Shown: positions 26,100-34,835 of the stretch, one piece after another
How the letters are laid out: each line of letters opens with the position of its first letter
Numbering within the stretch: position 1 is the stretch's first letter
NCBI GenBank assembly: GCA_028282595.1
Contig: JANQHQ010000003.1
Coordinates: 21,461-85,460, forward strand
From: Chlorobium sp.
GTDB taxonomy: Bacteria; Bacteroidota; Chlorobiia; Chlorobiales; Chlorobiaceae
DNA length: 64,000 nucleotides
Direction of reading: 5' to 3'
Notes under the pieces: generated by a model
Told to the model about the DNA's origin: nothing
Seen by the model: the letters and a program-made list of their open reading frames with translations, nothing else
The model's database searches: none
Position numbers and translations under genes: made by a program

Positions 26100-27272
26100 C
26101 TACAGGCCGAGCCTGTTGCTGAGCGCTATAAGAACGGCCGGTATGAGAAAAAAGACCCCTCCGACATAGGCCAGGGCGTAGAGCTTGTTCCCGGCGGTTG
26201 CATCCGAAAGCGCTTCGGCGGCCCTGAGGGGAATCGCCCGCAAAAACGGCACGCCGTAAATCACCAGCACCCCGGAGAGGTTGTAGAACAGATGCACAAA
26301 GGCGATCTGCAGAGCGAAAATCGCCGTCGGACCGGTGATGGCCGTCGCGGCCAGAAGCGCCGTGATGCAGGTACCGATGTTCGCGCCGAGCGTGAAGGGA
26401 TAGACCTTTTTCAGCGAAAAGACACCGTTTCCGGCAAGAGGAACGGCCAGGCTCGTCGTGGTGGACGAAGACTGCACCAGCACCGTCAGGAAAAGCCCCG
26501 AAAACAATCCCGAAAGCGGACCGCGCGCAACCGATTTATGCAGGATATCCTTTGCCCGCCCCACCATGAGCCTTTTGAGCAGCCTGCTGAGCGTCGTGAT
26601 GACGGCCACGATCAGAAGAACGCCGAATCCGATCATCAGGACTCCCGCCAGCTCCGCGGGGAGCACGACGGCGAACGAGTCCCGGACAAGGTTGACGACC
26701 GGCTTGACCAGAGGCTTCAGGGGATTGAACTCCTTGATCGAAAACGATCCTCCCCCGGCCATGAATCCCGCGAGAGCATATCCCGCCTTTGCGAGGTACC
26801 CGGTGAGCATCTCGAACGGCAGCAACAGCACGACGCAGAGCAGATTGAAAAAATCGTGGACCGTCGCGGCGGCGAACGCCCGCCTGAACTCCTCGCTGTC
26901 GCGGACGTGCCCGAGGCTGACGATCGTGTTGGTGATCGTCGTCCCTATGTTGGCCCCCATGACCATCGGAATCGCAATTCCCACGGGCAGTCCGCCCGCC
27001 ACGAGCCCCACGATAATCGAGGTGACCGTGCTCGAAGACTGGATAAGCGCGGTAGCGATAGTGCCGATGACCAGCCCCGTGAGCGGATTTCCGGCCACGG
27101 CGAACAGCTCCGCCGCGTTGCCGCCGACCGCGGCCTTGAATCCGCTCCCGACAAGAGCCACCGAAACCAGCAGCAGATAGACGAGGCCCGCGACAAAAAC
27201 CCATTCCCTGACCTCGGGCTTCGACCGGGGAGAAGGTTCGGCCCGGAAAACCGCGCCCGAATCAATGCTCAT
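26100..27272 (-). CDS. Na+/phosphate cotransporter family protein
   Basis: 390 residues, about eight to nine membrane helices. The two inverted repeats of the Na/Pi (PNaS) family are seen, each with the QSSS motif: ATALIQSSSTVTSIIVGLVA near residue 75 and LTVLVQSSSTTTSLAVPLAG near residue 270. Each is followed by a GANIGT segment (VMGANIGTTITNTIVSLGH and TLGANIGTCITALLAATAI). It likely imports phosphate coupled to sodium. No PhoU domain is fused, unlike the longer YjbB type. It lies 66 bases downstream of aguB. Confidence 0.9.
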   Translation of the reverse strand: MSIDSGAVFRAEPSPRSKPEVREWVFVAGLVYLLLVSVALVGSGFKAAVGGNAAELFAVAGNPLTGLVIGTIATALIQSSSTVTSIIVGLVAGGLPVGIAIPMVMGANIGTTITNTIVSLGHVRDSEEFRRAFAAATVHDFFNLLCVVLLLPFEMLTGYLAKAGYALAGFMAGGGSFSIKEFNPLKPLVKPVVNLVRDSFAVVLPAELAGVLMIGFGVLLIVAVITTLSRLLKRLMVGRAKDILHKSVARGPLSGLFSGLFLTVLVQSSSTTTSLAVPLAGNGVFSLKKVYPFTLGANIGTCITALLAATAITGPTAIFALQIAFVHLFYNLSGVLVIYGVPFLRAIPLRAAEALSDATAGNKLYALAYVGGVFFLIPAVLIALSNRLGL

Positions 27273-27338
27273 ACAGTAACCGTAACAATTGCGGCTTCTA
27301 CGCCATTACAATAAAAGGAACGCAGGCGGCCGTACCGG

Positions 27339-28211
27339 TCAATCCAGATACCGGCGCTGCAGTTCTCCATAACTCTCGATACGCCTGTCCCGCAGAAAGG
27401 GCCAGTGCGAACGGTAATGTCCGATCTTTCCTAGGTCGCAGTCCGCCACGAGCACCCTCTCTTCCGAATCCCCGGCAAGCGCCGTGACCCTGCCGAACGG
27501 ATCGCTGACGAAACTGTTTCCCCAGAACCTCAAGCTCCCTTCCGTGCCGACCCGGTTTGCCGCGGCGACGAAAACGCCGTTGGCGATCGCGTGGCTCCGC
27601 TGCACGATCTTCCACGCATCGAGCTGCGAACGGCGGACCTCCTCCGAACGCTCGTCCTGCGCCCAGCCTATAGCCGTGGGAAAGAACAGTATTTCCGCTC
27701 CTTTCAGGGCCGTCAGCCGGGCGGCTTCGGGATACCACTGATCCCAGCAGATCAGCACGCCGATGGCCGCGTAACGGGTGCGGAAAACCCTGTAACCGAG
27801 ATCGCCGGGGGTAAAGTAAAACTTTTCGTAAAAACCCGGATCGTCCGGGATATGCATCTTGCGGTACACCCCGAGGCAGGAGCCGTCCGCATCGATCACC
27901 GCTGCCGTATTGTGGTAGAGTCCCCTCGCACGCTTTTCGAACAGGGAGGCCACGACAACCACGCCGAGTTCCTCCGCGAGACGCTGCAACTCCTCCGTGG
28001 TCGGTCCCGGAACGGGTTCGGCGTAGTCGAAGGGAGCGTACTCCTCCTCCTGACAGAAGTAGAGCGTTGCGAACAACTCCTGCAGACAGACGATTTCCGC
28101 GCCTTTTTCCGCGGCCTCGCGGATGCGGCGGCGGGCCGTTTCGAGGTTTTTCGAAGGCTCCTCCGTACAGCTCGTCTGGACGAGTGCGATTTTCACGTGT
28201 TCGCTGCTCAC
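27339..28211 (-). CDS. aguB: N-carbamoylputrescine amidase (carbon-nitrogen hydrolase)
   Basis: 290 residues from GTG 28211, which overlaps the menA stop as GTGA; a second GTG lies at 28196. The nitrilase-fold catalytic triad is visible: Glu in EIVCLQELFATLYFC, Lys in LGVYRKMHIPDDPG, Cys in IGVLICWDQWYPEAAR. The blocks FYFTPGDLGYRVF and IANGVFVAAANRVG are typical of AguB. It makes putrescine, CO2 and ammonia from N-carbamoylputrescine, completing the pathway begun by AguA in the same operon. The open frame extends to 28967 only as a shadow of menA. Confidence 0.93.
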   Translation of the reverse strand: MSSEHVKIALVQTSCTEEPSKNLETARRRIREAAEKGAEIVCLQELFATLYFCQEEEYAPFDYAEPVPGPTTEELQRLAEELGVVVVASLFEKRARGLYHNTAAVIDADGSCLGVYRKMHIPDDPGFYEKFYFTPGDLGYRVFRTRYAAIGVLICWDQWYPEAARLTALKGAEILFFPTAIGWAQDERSEEVRRSQLDAWKIVQRSHAIANGVFVAAANRVGTEGSLRFWGNSFVSDPFGRVTALAGDSEERVLVADCDLGKIGHYRSHWPFLRDRRIESYGELQRRYLD

Positions 28212-29134
28212 GGATTTGCTCCGGTAATCGACGGCAACAGGAGGCCGGCGGAAAGCAGGAAGCCGTAGAGGGTCATCACCCGTCCGGTTCCCGCGAGCAC
28301 CTCGTTCAGCGCCCGGCCCTCCGAGGAAAACAGCCGGCGCACCTGGCCGGCGGCGGCCGGCAGGGAGAGCCACGAGAGCAGGCACCACGCCGGGTAGCCC
28401 GCCGCCCACAGAAGCAGGGGGACCGCATAGGCCGCCACCGTCAGAAGAAGGTAGAGCCTGCGGGCGGCCCCTCCCCCGATCCTCGCCGGGAGGGTCATCT
28501 TGCCGACCGCGCGGTCGGTGGCGATATCGCGGATATTGTTGACCAGAAGAATGTTGACCGAAAAGACTCCCGGCGCGACAGCCGCCGCGAGCACCGGCGC
28601 GTTGAGCGTCTGCGCCTGAACGTAGTAGGTGCCGCCGACCGCCACGAGGCCGAAAAAGATGAAGACGAACAGGTCGCCGAACCCCGAATAGGCTATCGGA
28701 AAGGGGCCGCCGGTATAGGCCCAGGCGAAAAACATGGAGAGCAGTCCGACAAGGAGAATCGGCCATCCGGCGAGCCAGACGAGATAGAGTCCCATCGCGA
28801 AGACCGTTGCCAGAAGGCCCGCCGAAACGGCGATCATAGTTTTTTCGGCGATCAGTCCCGCCGCCACGGTTCGGATGGGCCCGAGACGTTCGGTCGTGTC
28901 GGCGCCTTTCCGGAAGTCGTAGATCTCGTTGATGAAATTCGTGGCGACCTGTATTCCCAGGGCGCACAAGAGGGCGACAAGCGCGGCCGCGGGACGGAAC
29001 ACGCCGTCGGCGAAAGCCATCGCGCTGCCGACGACGACCGGAACGGCTCCCGCCGGAAGCGTTTTCGGCCGTATCGCCATCGTCCAGGCTTCAAGGCGCG
29101 ACACTGCACCGCTCGGGGAGGAAACGTCCGTCAT
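28208..29134 (-). CDS. menA: 1,4-dihydroxy-2-naphthoate polyprenyltransferase MenA
   Basis: 308 residues, UbiA-type membrane prenyltransferase with about nine helices. The two aspartate-rich motifs are seen: NFINEIYDFRKGADTTERLG near residue 66 and NNIRDIATDRAVGKMTLPAR near residue 199. The N-terminal RPKTLPAGAVPVVVGSAMA is typical of MenA rather than UbiA. It attaches the prenyl chain to DHNA in menaquinone (and chlorobiumquinone) synthesis. It overlaps both neighbours (four bases with the reductase gene, four with aguB), so the three are tightly coupled. Confidence 0.94.
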   Translation of the reverse strand: MTDVSSPSGAVSRLEAWTMAIRPKTLPAGAVPVVVGSAMAFADGVFRPAAALVALLCALGIQVATNFINEIYDFRKGADTTERLGPIRTVAAGLIAEKTMIAVSAGLLATVFAMGLYLVWLAGWPILLVGLLSMFFAWAYTGGPFPIAYSGFGDLFVFIFFGLVAVGGTYYVQAQTLNAPVLAAAVAPGVFSVNILLVNNIRDIATDRAVGKMTLPARIGGGAARRLYLLLTVAAYAVPLLLWAAGYPAWCLLSWLSLPAAAGQVRRLFSSEGRALNEVLAGTGRVMTLYGFLLSAGLLLPSITGANP

Positions 29135-30138
29135 ATCTTCTTCTCCTTGGCCATTTTGATGCTGCTGAACTGCTGCCGGATCTTCTCGCCCGGACGGATA
29201 TAGGAAAGGCAGTGACGCACGGCGATCGTGGCGTCGCTCAGGCCGGTCTGTATGATCTTCAGCTTGCCGGGGTAAGAGGCGATGTCACCGGCGGCGTAGA
29301 TGCCGTCGACTTCCGTTTTCATGGTGCTGTCCACCACGATCGCGTTCTCCCGCAGTTCGAGGCCCCACGAGGCCAGGGGACCAAGATTGGTGCGATAGCC
29401 TATCAGCGGAAGCATGACGTCCGCCTCGACCGCTTCCGTCCGGCCGCTTTTCGCTCGAAGATGAACCCTCCGGAGAGAGGGTCCGTCGTGATCGATGGCG
29501 ATAACCTCGGTGTTCAGATGCACGTCCATCTCTCCCCGGTCCGAGGCGTCGAGCACTTCGTTGCAGGTCTTGCCGTGCCCGTGCAACTCCGGCGAACGGT
29601 GCGCGATCGTGATCCGCCGGGCCAGGGGCAGAAGCATCATCGCCCAGTCGAGCGCGGAATCACCACCCCCGACGATCACCACCCTCTTGCCTTCGAAGTC
29701 CTGCATATTTTTCACGGCATAAAATACGGAAACGCCTTCGAGCTCGTCGATATCGCCGAGCTGCGGAAGCTTGCGGGGCGTGAACGCGCCGAGTCCCGCC
29801 GCCACGAGCAGCGCGCGGGAACGAAACGTCCGGCCGTTTGCCGTCTCGACCTCGAAGGAGCCGTCCTCGAATTTTTCGTAGCTTTGGACCTGCTCGTTCA
29901 GCACGACTTCCGGTTCGTAGCGGGACGCCTGCTTCCAGAGGCTTTCGACCAGGGCCGAAGCCTGCACTTCGGGAAATGCCGCGACATCGTAGATGTGTTT
30001 TTCCGGGTAGAGGGCGGTCAACTGACCGCCGAGTTGAGGCATGCTTTCGATGATCCGGCAACTGATGCTGTTCATACCGCACTGAAACGCGGCGAAAATA
30101 CCGGTCGGGCCGCCGCCGATGATGGTCAGATCACGCAT
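29131..30138 (-). CDS. Ferredoxin-NADP+ reductase, thioredoxin-reductase type
   Basis: 335 residues. FAD motif LTIIGGGPTGIFAAFQCG at the N-terminus, FAD-contacting PQLGGQLTALYPEK, NADP motif RVVIVGGGDSALDWAMML near residue 155, and the second FAD block VDGIYAAGDIASYPGKLKII. The CxxC of thioredoxin reductase is absent, as in the FNR class known from Chlorobaculum and Bacillus YumC. In green sulfur bacteria this enzyme takes electrons from photosystem I-reduced ferredoxin to make NADPH. It sits with menA in one operon, linking redox genes. Its C-terminal tail is basic. Confidence 0.92.
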   Translation of the reverse strand: MRDLTIIGGGPTGIFAAFQCGMNSISCRIIESMPQLGGQLTALYPEKHIYDVAAFPEVQASALVESLWKQASRYEPEVVLNEQVQSYEKFEDGSFEVETANGRTFRSRALLVAAGLGAFTPRKLPQLGDIDELEGVSVFYAVKNMQDFEGKRVVIVGGGDSALDWAMMLLPLARRITIAHRSPELHGHGKTCNEVLDASDRGEMDVHLNTEVIAIDHDGPSLRRVHLRAKSGRTEAVEADVMLPLIGYRTNLGPLASWGLELRENAIVVDSTMKTEVDGIYAAGDIASYPGKLKIIQTGLSDATIAVRHCLSYIRPGEKIRQQFSSIKMAKEKKI

Positions 30139-30148
30139 TCCCGTCCGC

Positions 30149-30487
30149 TTACTCCGCGTCGCCGGAGCGATCGCCCGACTTTTTCAGGTAGATCACGCCT
30201 TCCGGGTCCACCATGCCGTAGAGAATCGTCACCAGATGTCCGAGTTCGTCGAGTTCGTGAATCTCGACATGTTCGGCATCCTCCTTGGGAATCTGGTTGC
30301 CTTCGTTGTCCTTGAAGATAAAGAGGGCTCTCACGCCACCGTGAGGCGTCGCGCCGCGAAATTCGTAGGTTCCGTCTTCCAGCTCCTCAAGAACGCACCC
30401 CTCCGACGACGCCTTTATCGGGCATCCCGAACACTGGGAGTAAAAACCGTCTTCCGAATCCGCGAAATCGCATACCGGAAACTTCAT
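30149..30487 (-). CDS. Cysteine-rich small protein next to ferredoxin-NADP reductase
   Basis: 112 residues. The N-terminal 31 hold four cysteines in C-x12-C-x2-C-x7-C spacing (CDFADSEDGFYSQC, CPIKASSEGC), suggesting a metal or Fe-S site. The rest is acidic with DGTYEFRGATPHGGVRALF and GHLVTILYGMVDPEGVIYL, reading as a beta-rich domain. I do not recognise a named family. It is the first gene of the eight-gene minus-strand run, ten bases before the reductase gene, so a redox or assembly role is reasonable but inferred. Confidence 0.72.
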   Translation of the reverse strand: MKFPVCDFADSEDGFYSQCSGCPIKASSEGCVLEELEDGTYEFRGATPHGGVRALFIFKDNEGNQIPKEDAEHVEIHELDELGHLVTILYGMVDPEGVIYLKKSGDRSGDAE

Positions 30488-30767
30488 CTGCCCATCCTCC
30501 TGTTTTCGCTTCGTTCAGGTGACTGCTAATATACTAACTTGCCGCTCTTTCCGTAAGTGTGGAAAAAAGGGAATTTTCGACAGCCTCCCCGGCCCCGGAC
30601 GGAGCGAAGCCGAAAAACCGGAAGACAAATTCACCCGGAGTCTTTCGAAAAACGGGTTTTTGTTGCACATTGAAGGCCGGAATGCATTCTTACGATACCC
30701 GGAGGTCCCGGCGTGAAGCCGGCAACCGGGACGATTTTCGGATCATGTTTTGATCGTTCACGACGTC

Positions 30768-31523
30768 ATGTTAGCCAAACGCATCATACCCTGCCTCGAC
30801 GTGAGGGACGGCCGGGTCGTCAAAGGCATAAACTTCGAGGGTTTGCGCGACGCGGGCTCCATACTCGAACAGGCGCGCTTCTACAACGCCGAACTCGCCG
30901 ACGAACTGGTCTTTCTCGACATTTCGGCATCGATCGAATCGAGAAAAACAACTCTCGCCGAAGTGCTGAAAGTTTCCGAACAGGTCTTCATACCCCTTAC
31001 GGTCGGGGGCGGCATCAGCTCCGTCGAGCGGGCGCACGACGCCTTCATGCACGGAGCGGACAAGGTGTCGGTGAATACCGCGGCGGTCAACGATCCCGAA
31101 CTGATCACGAGAATCGCCGAAAAGTTCGGTTCGCAAGCCGTTGTCGTCGCCATCGACGTTAAAAAAGTCGGCAAGAAGTATATCGTTCACACCCATTCCG
31201 GCAAGGAACTGACCAAATATGAGGCCGTCGAATGGGCACACATGGTCCAGGACCTCGGCGCGGGAGAGATTCTGCTTACCAGCATGGACCGCGACGGCAC
31301 CAAGTCGGGTTACGACAACGAGATCATGCACCGGATATCGACCACGGTCCACATACCGGTCATCGCATCGGGAGGCGCAGGATGCCTCCAACATCTCTAC
31401 GAGGGATTCTCCGAAGGATGCGCCGACGCCGCCCTTGCCGCATCCATCTTCCACTTCCGCCAGCACTCCGTCTGCGAGGCGAAGGAGTATCTGCGCGAAC
31501 GCGGTATCGTGGTGAGACTGTGA
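30768..31523 (+). CDS. hisF: Imidazole glycerol phosphate synthase, cyclase subunit
   Basis: 251 residues from ATG 30768, the usual length (a TTG 18 bases upstream is possible but unneeded). TIM barrel with IIPCLDVRDGRVVKGINFEG carrying the first catalytic Asp, PLTVGGGISSVERAHDAF, GADKVSVNTAAV, VVAIDVKKVGKKYIVHTHSG, the second catalytic Asp in LTSMDRDGTKSGYD, and IASGGAGCLQHLYEG. It forms the imidazole ring in histidine synthesis with HisH. It stands alone here, away from other his genes, and ends at a strong hairpin. Confidence 0.98.
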   Translation: MLAKRIIPCLDVRDGRVVKGINFEGLRDAGSILEQARFYNAELADELVFLDISASIESRKTTLAEVLKVSEQVFIPLTVGGGISSVERAHDAFMHGADKVSVNTAAVNDPELITRIAEKFGSQAVVVAIDVKKVGKKYIVHTHSGKELTKYEAVEWAHMVQDLGAGEILLTSMDRDGTKSGYDNEIMHRISTTVHIPVIASGGAGCLQHLYEGFSEGCADAALAASIFHFRQHSVCEAKEYLRERGIVVRL

Positions 31524-31558
31524 AGCGGCAGACCCCGGTCATGCCGGGGTCTGCCGCT
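31524..31558 (+). terminator. Strong hairpin after hisF
   Basis: A perfect 15-bp stem: AGCGGCAGACCCCGG (31524-31538), loop TCATG, CCGGGGTCTGCCGCT (31544-31558). It starts right at the hisF stop codon. No T-run follows, so it may be a terminator helped by other factors or a 3'-end stabiliser. Confidence 0.65.
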
Positions 31559-31827
31559 GTTGAACCGTTGATGTGTTGAATCGTTGATTTGCCGGAACGA
31601 ACCGCAACGGGAATCCCCATTCACGTAGGGGCAGGCCCCCGTGCCTGCCCGTCTTCAGATCCCGACACGTCGGAACGCCCGCCCGTCTCCCGTCCCCGGA
31701 AAAACCATCCCCGCCTCAACCTCCCACCCGTAGGGGCGAAAAATCTTTCGCCCTGCCTGTACGCCATCAGATCAAAGGCCGCTGAAACGCCGGACTCCCC
31801 TACCACTCTCAACTTTTCCCATTCACC
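31559..31827. other. Repeat-bearing gap between hisF and the Roco gene
   Basis: No gene seen. It holds a hairpin GGGCAGGC/GCCTGCCC at 31629-31650, a partial REP-like core (CCCGACACGTCGG, 31661-31673), and a family B repeat at 31730-31753. The region marks the start of the accessory part. Confidence 0.55.
31730..31753. repeat. Family B repeat (GTAGGGGCGAAAAAT hairpin)
   Basis: 24-base sequence GTAGGGGCGAAAAAT followed by CTTTCGCCC, an imperfect palindrome with GGGCGAAA/TTTCGCCC arms. A copy with one difference is at 63733-63756. Confidence 0.75.
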
Positions 31828-34773
31828 CTACGAACCGGCAATCAACTCCTCGATTCTGTCAACAAGCTTGAGAAATTCTTCATCCTGCTCCGATGCGCTG
31901 AGCTTTGACAACGGCTTACTAGGGTTGTTATTTACTGTCTGAAAAACCGATAACGGACTTTTGCTGAAACGACACGGACTAACAATAACCGGTAAAATGG
32001 TCGTTCCCTCTTTTTCCGCAGCTTGCAACAGCGGAGGGAGTTCATTCTTCATAATAAAATCGGAAGCCAGAAAATCAGTACTTACCAGCATAATTGCGAC
32101 TCCCGCCGAGCTGAGTGCGTCCTTGATTTTCTCCTCCCACCGGTCACCTGATTTTATTGTCGTATCATCCCAGAAATCAACGCCAATCCCTTGATGCGAC
32201 AAGACTTTCACATGAGTTTGTAACCTTTCGAGAAAGCCCTTGTCCTTATGCGAATAACTGACAAAAACTTTGTCCTTCCTTCTCCCCAGCCCAAACGGCT
32301 TTTCCTCATCCAGCATGTTCTCATTCAGAACATCGTCGATCAACTGACGAACGTTAACCATCTCATAACATTTTCCGCATTCGACCTCATGGCGACCTTT
32401 GTCAACCCTGCGCTTCAGATCGGAATACTTGTAGTAATACGGTGCCTCAGATTCCCCACAGTCAGTACAGTTACAAGGAATCATTTTATCCACCTGCATC
32501 TTGTCATACTGTGCGTTGATCGAGTCAAGCCGATCCACAATAAGTGTCATGAAATCGCGTTTGTTCTTTCCGGCAATCCGGATCTGAATAGTTCTTGCAT
32601 CATACGATTCGACCACCTCGGCAACCGCCCCATCCCTTTCAAGCAGACAACCCCGTTTCCATACCTTGTTGTGATCCAAGATAAATCTGTGCATTTCAAC
32701 GATGAACTGCGACATGATCCCTTTCGGCATAAAAAGATCGTAGTCATATGTCAGACGAAGATTCTCGTTTTTGTCCCATACGTACTCCGGTTGTCTCCCA
32801 GGCAACTTATCCGGTACAATAAACTGCCCTGAATTATCGATCTCATACGCCAGATAAAACTTGTTCATCAATCGAAGCAACTCATCACGCAGGAACTCGT
32901 GCTCCTCCCCACACCAGATCGATTCGGCATTGGCGATTGAAAATTGACCTTGCTCTTCATCGAGCAATGGATCGTCGAGAATCTTGTACACAGCATTCGT
33001 CGCCCAGTCGGAATCGAGAAAAATGGTTTTTCTCAGTAGCGGATCATCCTGAAAATGCAGAAACACCCCGATATCGTGGAAATACTGCGCCAGCGTCATT
33101 GCATCCTTTTTATCTTTGAGCCCGTATTCAGCACACAGCTCAAGATAGTCCTTCAGCGCTATCGTATGCCGCTTGTCATGCTCGAGCACACCACGGATCA
33201 CCTTCCATTTTGACGGAACAGGACTACCGACGTGTGGAAGTTTGATGATCTGCTGACGAATTTCCCGATCGAGTACTTGTAATCGAGCAGGGTTCTGATC
33301 GGCAAAATTCACCCTGAGCACATCATTCCTGACATTACCGAACCGGGCTTTCATCGCGCCAATATCCAGTTCCCTTTTCCTCGCTTGTTTCTCGTTCTGC
33401 ACAATCAGCAATGGGCTGTCGCCTCCGAACATCTCAACCACATGCAGCCAATAGTTGAAATCGGTATCCTCCATCCTGTTATCTGCAACAAGGATGTACA
33501 GTGACCGTTTATTGAGAAAAAAACGATGAGTAGCCTTGTAAATCTCTTGCCCACCGAAATCCCAGACATTGACCCGAAATTGTCTACCTCGAAGCGTAAC
33601 ACCATCAAGCTGTGGAAAATCCTCGTGGTGCATAGGAAAATCTATTTTCAGAACATCGATACCGCAAGTGGTTTCATTCTCTTTTGGAAGCTCACAACCA
33701 TGATCCTGAAGTTTCCTTGCCATAGTCGTCTTTCCGGCACCCGGCTCACCAACAATCAGTAACTTGGCCTCGAACAGATAATCCTTGTCCTGCTCTTCGA
33801 TCTGTTTGAAATAATTCCTTACCGCTTCCTTACCCTGCTTGACGATCTCCGGCGGAGGCGACTCAAGAGGGTTGTCAAATAAAACAACTGCATTCTTACG
33901 ATACTCCCAACAAATCTCAATAGGAAAATCAGTTATCCATGAAGGCAATTTTTTCAATGCATTACCTCCCAAGCCCAAATATGTCAAGTCGCTAAAATTC
34001 CTAATCGGCTCAATTTCGTTCACTTTGTTATAACTCATTGTAAGCACTTTTAAAGAAGTCAAGCCCGATAACGCCCTTATATCAATTATTTCATTTCTGT
34101 CAAGAAAAAGATTCTGTAATGCTTCAAGCCTTGAAAGCGATTTCAACTCACTTATCTTGTTCCCGTCAAGTGCAAGTGTCTCAAGATTAAAAAGACACGA
34201 AAGCCCCCCCAAGTCTTCTATATGATTATTAGACAAGCAAATATACTCAGCCCTCTGAAGATCTGACAATGGCTTGATATTGATAATCTGATTCTTACAC
34301 AACGAAATATTGCACAGCTTTTTAAGCCCTGATATAGGCTTCAGATCACTTATTTGATTTTCATCAAATCCTATTTGCTTTAAATTATTCATTTCTGATA
34401 CAGGGCTCAAATCTTTGACACGACAATTATTTAACCAAACAGAATTTAAGCTTACGAAACATGTGAGTGGCGTCAAATCGCCTATAGGATTAGAATCAAG
34501 CGATAGCTTCTGAAGTTTTTTGAGTCCGGATATCTGCCCTATATCACTTATTTGATTGTAGACAAGTGAAAGATGCTTCAAATCATCAAGTTCAGATATA
34601 ACACCAATAACTTCACTTTTATCTTTCACTCCAATTGCATTAAGACTTAAACTTATCACACGATCATTCGAATCAAGCACATAGTTTTTTCTATGCCATT
34701 CAAAATTTTCAAGCCGCTCTAGTCTCATCCCAAGCAACTTCTCTATCTCTTTAATGAGATCGAGATCACTCAT
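31828..34773 (-). CDS. LRR-Roc-COR GTPase with C-terminal TIR domain (Roco family)
   Basis: 981 residues from ATG 34773 (an in-frame TTG at 34788 is possible). Residues about 40-285 are roughly ten leucine-rich repeats of the short 22-residue type (repeated LxxLxLxxNxIxDI). A Roc GTPase domain follows: P-loop GEPGAGKT at 342-349 and DFGGQE at 405-410. The COR dimerisation domain spans about 515-745. Cysteines at 767, 769, 772, 799 and 802 suggest a zinc ribbon. A TIR domain starts at 837 (FVSYSHKD) with a glutamate at 911 (MKNEL) where NAD-cleaving TIRs have their catalytic residue. Chlorobaculum tepidum Roco is the model for LRRK2; the TIR end suggests an immune-type effector. Base composition is lower in GC than neighbours. 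Confidence 0.9.
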   Translation of the reverse strand: MSDLDLIKEIEKLLGMRLERLENFEWHRKNYVLDSNDRVISLSLNAIGVKDKSEVIGVISELDDLKHLSLVYNQISDIGQISGLKKLQKLSLDSNPIGDLTPLTCFVSLNSVWLNNCRVKDLSPVSEMNNLKQIGFDENQISDLKPISGLKKLCNISLCKNQIINIKPLSDLQRAEYICLSNNHIEDLGGLSCLFNLETLALDGNKISELKSLSRLEALQNLFLDRNEIIDIRALSGLTSLKVLTMSYNKVNEIEPIRNFSDLTYLGLGGNALKKLPSWITDFPIEICWEYRKNAVVLFDNPLESPPPEIVKQGKEAVRNYFKQIEEQDKDYLFEAKLLIVGEPGAGKTTMARKLQDHGCELPKENETTCGIDVLKIDFPMHHEDFPQLDGVTLRGRQFRVNVWDFGGQEIYKATHRFFLNKRSLYILVADNRMEDTDFNYWLHVVEMFGGDSPLLIVQNEKQARKRELDIGAMKARFGNVRNDVLRVNFADQNPARLQVLDREIRQQIIKLPHVGSPVPSKWKVIRGVLEHDKRHTIALKDYLELCAEYGLKDKKDAMTLAQYFHDIGVFLHFQDDPLLRKTIFLDSDWATNAVYKILDDPLLDEEQGQFSIANAESIWCGEEHEFLRDELLRLMNKFYLAYEIDNSGQFIVPDKLPGRQPEYVWDKNENLRLTYDYDLFMPKGIMSQFIVEMHRFILDHNKVWKRGCLLERDGAVAEVVESYDARTIQIRIAGKNKRDFMTLIVDRLDSINAQYDKMQVDKMIPCNCTDCGESEAPYYYKYSDLKRRVDKGRHEVECGKCYEMVNVRQLIDDVLNENMLDEEKPFGLGRRKDKVFVSYSHKDKGFLERLQTHVKVLSHQGIGVDFWDDTTIKSGDRWEEKIKDALSSAGVAIMLVSTDFLASDFIMKNELPPLLQAAEKEGTTILPVIVSPCRFSKSPLSVFQTVNNNPSKPLSKLSASEQDEEFLKLVDRIEELIAGS

Positions 34774-34835
34774 AGGTAAACTTGTCAAAGGTTATAGGGC
34801 AAAATTTCAAACATGAAAAATCGGAAATTATCACT

